The position numbers and the translations under genes are program-made. A model generated the notes under the pieces. The model saw only the letters and a list, made by a program, of their open reading frames with translations, was not told where the DNA came from and searched no databases. Shown piece after piece: positions 5,444 through 6,954 of a stretch of DNA of 6,954 bases (positions within the stretch are counted from its first letter, which is position 1; each line of letters begins with the position of its first letter). Origin of the DNA: an uncultured Acidobacteriota bacterium (GTDB lineage: Bacteria; Acidobacteriota; Vicinamibacteria; Vicinamibacterales; SCN-69-37); the NCBI GenBank assembly GCA_937880585.1, contig CALFMR010000331.1, positions 1 to 6,954 of the forward strand, read 5' to 3'.

Positions 5444-6232
5444 TTGAGCGCGATCGCGATGAAGGATCTCTTGGAAGCCGGAGTGCATTTCGGCCACCAG
5501 ACGAAACGGTGGAATCCGAAGATGAAGCCGTTCATCTTTGGCGAGCGCAACGGCATCTACATCATCGACCTCGGTCGCACGGCCAAGCTGTACCGCGAGG
5601 CGGCGGAGTTCGTCACCTCGCTCGCCAGCCAGGGCGGCACGCTTCTGTTCGTCGGCACCAAGCGGCAGGCCCAGGACGCGATTGCCGAAGAAGCGCAGCG
5701 CTGCGGCATGTTCTTCGTCAACCAGCGCTGGCTCGGCGGCCTGCTCACCAACTTCTCCACCATCCAGCGGAGCCTCGCGCGGCTGCGAGAGCTCGAGGCC
5801 ATGACGACCGACGGGCGCTACGACACCCTCTCGAAGAAAGAGATCGCGCGCCTCGAGAAGGAACGCCGCAAGCTCGCGAAGAACCTCGACGGCATCCGCG
5901 GCATGTCGCGCCTGCCTGACGCCGTGTTCATCGTCGACACGCGTCACGAGCAGATCGCCGTCGACGAAGCCCGCAAGCTCAAGATTCCGGTCGTCGGCGT
6001 CGTCGACACCAACTGCGATCCGGATCAGGTCGAATACGTCATCCCCGGCAACGACGACGCGCTGCGATCGATCCGGTTGTTCACGGGTGGCATCGCCGAT
6101 GCGGTGCTCGCCGGTCGTGGCGTCGCCGATGCGTCGGCCGCCTCCGAGCCGGACGCGTCCGGTGGTCCGCAGGCCCCGCCGCCCGCAACGGCCGCGGCCC
6201 CTGCCGCGCCAGCCGCCGCCACCACGGCGTAG
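5444..6232 (+). CDS. rpsB: 30S ribosomal protein S2
   Basis: S2 is a late-assembly small-subunit protein needed for S1 binding and mRNA engagement. The product has 262 residues from the TTG at 5444. Its N-terminus (M)SAIAMKDLLEAGVHFGHQ aligns without offset to the usual MATVSMRDMLKAGVHFGHQ of E. coli S2, which supports the TTG. Other hallmarks are RWNPKMKPFIFGERNGIYII, ILFVGTKRQA-type GGTLLFVGTKRQAQDA, FFVNQRWLGGLLTNF, MSRLPDAVFIVDTRHE and VVDTNCDPDQVEYVIPGNDD. The last 35 or so residues form an Ala/Pro-rich low-complexity tail (about 6122-6229) beyond the conserved fold. An upstream extension to GTG at 5345 is open but carries a non-family sequence and was rejected. The gene sits 111 bases after rpsI and 136 before tsf. 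Confidence 0.96.
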   Translation: MSAIAMKDLLEAGVHFGHQTKRWNPKMKPFIFGERNGIYIIDLGRTAKLYREAAEFVTSLASQGGTLLFVGTKRQAQDAIAEEAQRCGMFFVNQRWLGGLLTNFSTIQRSLARLRELEAMTTDGRYDTLSKKEIARLEKERRKLAKNLDGIRGMSRLPDAVFIVDTRHEQIAVDEARKLKIPVVGVVDTNCDPDQVEYVIPGNDDALRSIRLFTGGIADAVLAGRGVADASAASEPDASGGPQAPPPATAAAPAAPAAATTA

Positions 6233-6252
6233 CCGTTCCATCCGAATCCTTC

Positions 6253-6276
6253 GCCGCCAGGCCCGCGCCTGGCGGC
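6253..6276 (+). promoter_or_regulatory. Strong hairpin between rpsB and tsf
   Basis: A perfect 10-bp stem, GCCGCCAGGC (6253-6262) pairing with GCCTGGCGGC (6267-6276), closes a 4-base loop CCGC twenty bases after the rpsB stop. It has no following T-run, so it is not a standard intrinsic terminator. It may act as an attenuator, a processing or stability element that lowers tsf relative to rpsB expression, or a pause site. A terminator-like structure is known at the same place in E. coli. Confidence 0.5.
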
Positions 6277-6368
6277 CGTTCGACCGTCAGGCAGACTCCT
6301 CGCTTCCGTCCGTCCGGCGCGGGAGCCTGCCGCCGAACTTCAGATTTTCCGCTTTTCAGGAGTCTCAC

Positions 6369-6954
6369 GTGGAAATTCCGGCGCAACTCGTGAAGCAACT
6401 CCGCGACCTCACGGGCGCGGGCATGATGGAGTGCAAGGCCGCGCTGCAGGAAGCCGCGGGCAACATCGACGAGGCGGTCACGATTCTGCGCAAGCGCGGA
6501 CTCGCGCAGGCCTCGAAGAAGTCCGGCCGGACGATGGGCGAAGGCCTCGTCGCCGCCTACATCCATCCGGGTGGCAAGGTCGGCGTGCTCGTCGAGATGA
6601 ACTGCGAGTCGGACTTCGTCGCGCGCACCGACGACTTCCAGACGCTCTTGAAGGAGATCGGCCTGCAGATCGCCGCTGCGAGCCCGCAATACGTGCGGCG
6701 CGAGGACGTCCCGGCCGACGTGCTCGAGCGCGAACGCGGCATCTACCGCGCGCAGATGGAAAACTCCGGCAAGCCGGCGGCCGTCATCGAGAAGATCGTC
6801 GAGGGCAAGCTCGGCAGCTTCTACGAGCAGACGGTGCTCATCGACCAACCGTCGATTCGCGACCCGAAGACGACGGTCGGTCAGATGATTCAGGCGGCCA
6901 TCGCGAAGCTCGGCGAGAACATCAGCGTCGCGCGCTTCGCCCGTTTCAAGGTCG
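6369..6954 (+). CDS. tsf: Elongation factor Ts, cut by right edge
   Basis: EF-Ts is the nucleotide exchange factor that regenerates EF-Tu-GTP in the cytoplasm. 195 codons are visible before the window ends, with no stop. The N-terminal UBA-like domain reads LVKQLRDLTGAGMMECKAAL with NIDEAVTILRKRGLAQASKK. The core shows EGLVAAYIHPGGKVGVLVEM, NCESDFVARTDDF and later KIVEGKLGSFYEQTVLIDQP. The direct passage from KIVEGKL to FYEQTVLIDQ and on to GENISVARFARFKV, without the extra core subdomain and coiled coil of E. coli EF-Ts (283 residues), indicates the short type of about 200-220 residues, so only a small C-terminal piece should be missing. The start is GTG at 6369, six bases after GGAG at 6359-6362. 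Position after rpsB is the common bacterial order. Confidence 0.96.
   Translation, partial: MEIPAQLVKQLRDLTGAGMMECKAALQEAAGNIDEAVTILRKRGLAQASKKSGRTMGEGLVAAYIHPGGKVGVLVEMNCESDFVARTDDFQTLLKEIGLQIAAASPQYVRREDVPADVLERERGIYRAQMENSGKPAAVIEKIVEGKLGSFYEQTVLIDQPSIRDPKTTVGQMIQAAIAKLGENISVARFARFKV

Noticed and set aside
4676..6241. Open frame of 521 codons on the minus strand
   Set aside because: Antisense to rplM, rpsI and rpsB, all of which are certain. The translation is a GC-rich shadow.
6081..6848. Open frame of 255 codons on the minus strand
   Set aside because: Antisense to rpsB and tsf. Its regular open frame mirrors the tsf codon pattern.

Overview
The window is GC-rich chromosomal DNA holding two divergently transcribed blocks of conserved genes. 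On the minus strand (left part) lies a complete, tightly packed type IV pilus assembly cluster in the classic order pilM-pilN-pilO-pilP-pilQ, reading right to left. On the plus strand (right part) lies a translation cluster, rplM-rpsI-rpsB-tsf, with tsf cut by the right edge. The combination of a pilMNOPQ operon next to rplM-rpsI-rpsB-tsf, the high GC content and a short-type EF-Ts suggest a soil- or water-type Gram-negative bacterium. Acidobacteriota (perhaps Vicinamibacteria-like) is my best guess, with a Myxococcota-type deltaproteobacterium as the alternative. This is inference from memory of gene order and protein flavour, not from a search.

Layout: 17-1414 pilQ, 1411-1896 pilP, 1893-2477 pilO, 2481-3131 pilN, 3128-4195 pilM (all minus). 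Neighbours overlap by 4 bases (ATGA or GTGA) or are 3 bases apart, so the block should be one translationally coupled transcript. 4196-4506 is a divergent intergenic control region. 4507-4938 rplM, 4940-5332 rpsI, 5444-6232 rpsB, 6369-end tsf (all plus). Four of the nine genes use non-ATG starts (GTG for pilN, rpsI and tsf; TTG for rpsB).

How the genes work together: PilM is a cytoplasmic actin-like protein that binds the N-terminal peptide of PilN. PilN and PilO are paired inner-membrane bitopic proteins. PilP bridges PilNO to the outer-membrane secretin PilQ, through which the pilus leaves the cell. L13, S9, S2 and EF-Ts serve ribosome assembly and elongation.

The most interesting part is the 311-base divergent region. 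The ribosomal side has a near-consensus sigma-70-type promoter (TTGACT-17-TATCAT). The pilus side has a sequence fitting a sigma-54 -24/-12 promoter (TGGCAC-5-TTGC), with a 38-bp interrupted dyad centred about 100 bp upstream, where an activator of the PilR/NtrC class would bind. Protein-level oddities are a short PilQ with no AMIN domain, a PilP with no lipobox and a His in place of the usual Asp in the second phosphate motif of PilM. I see no mobile element, CRISPR array, RNA gene or clearly novel system here.
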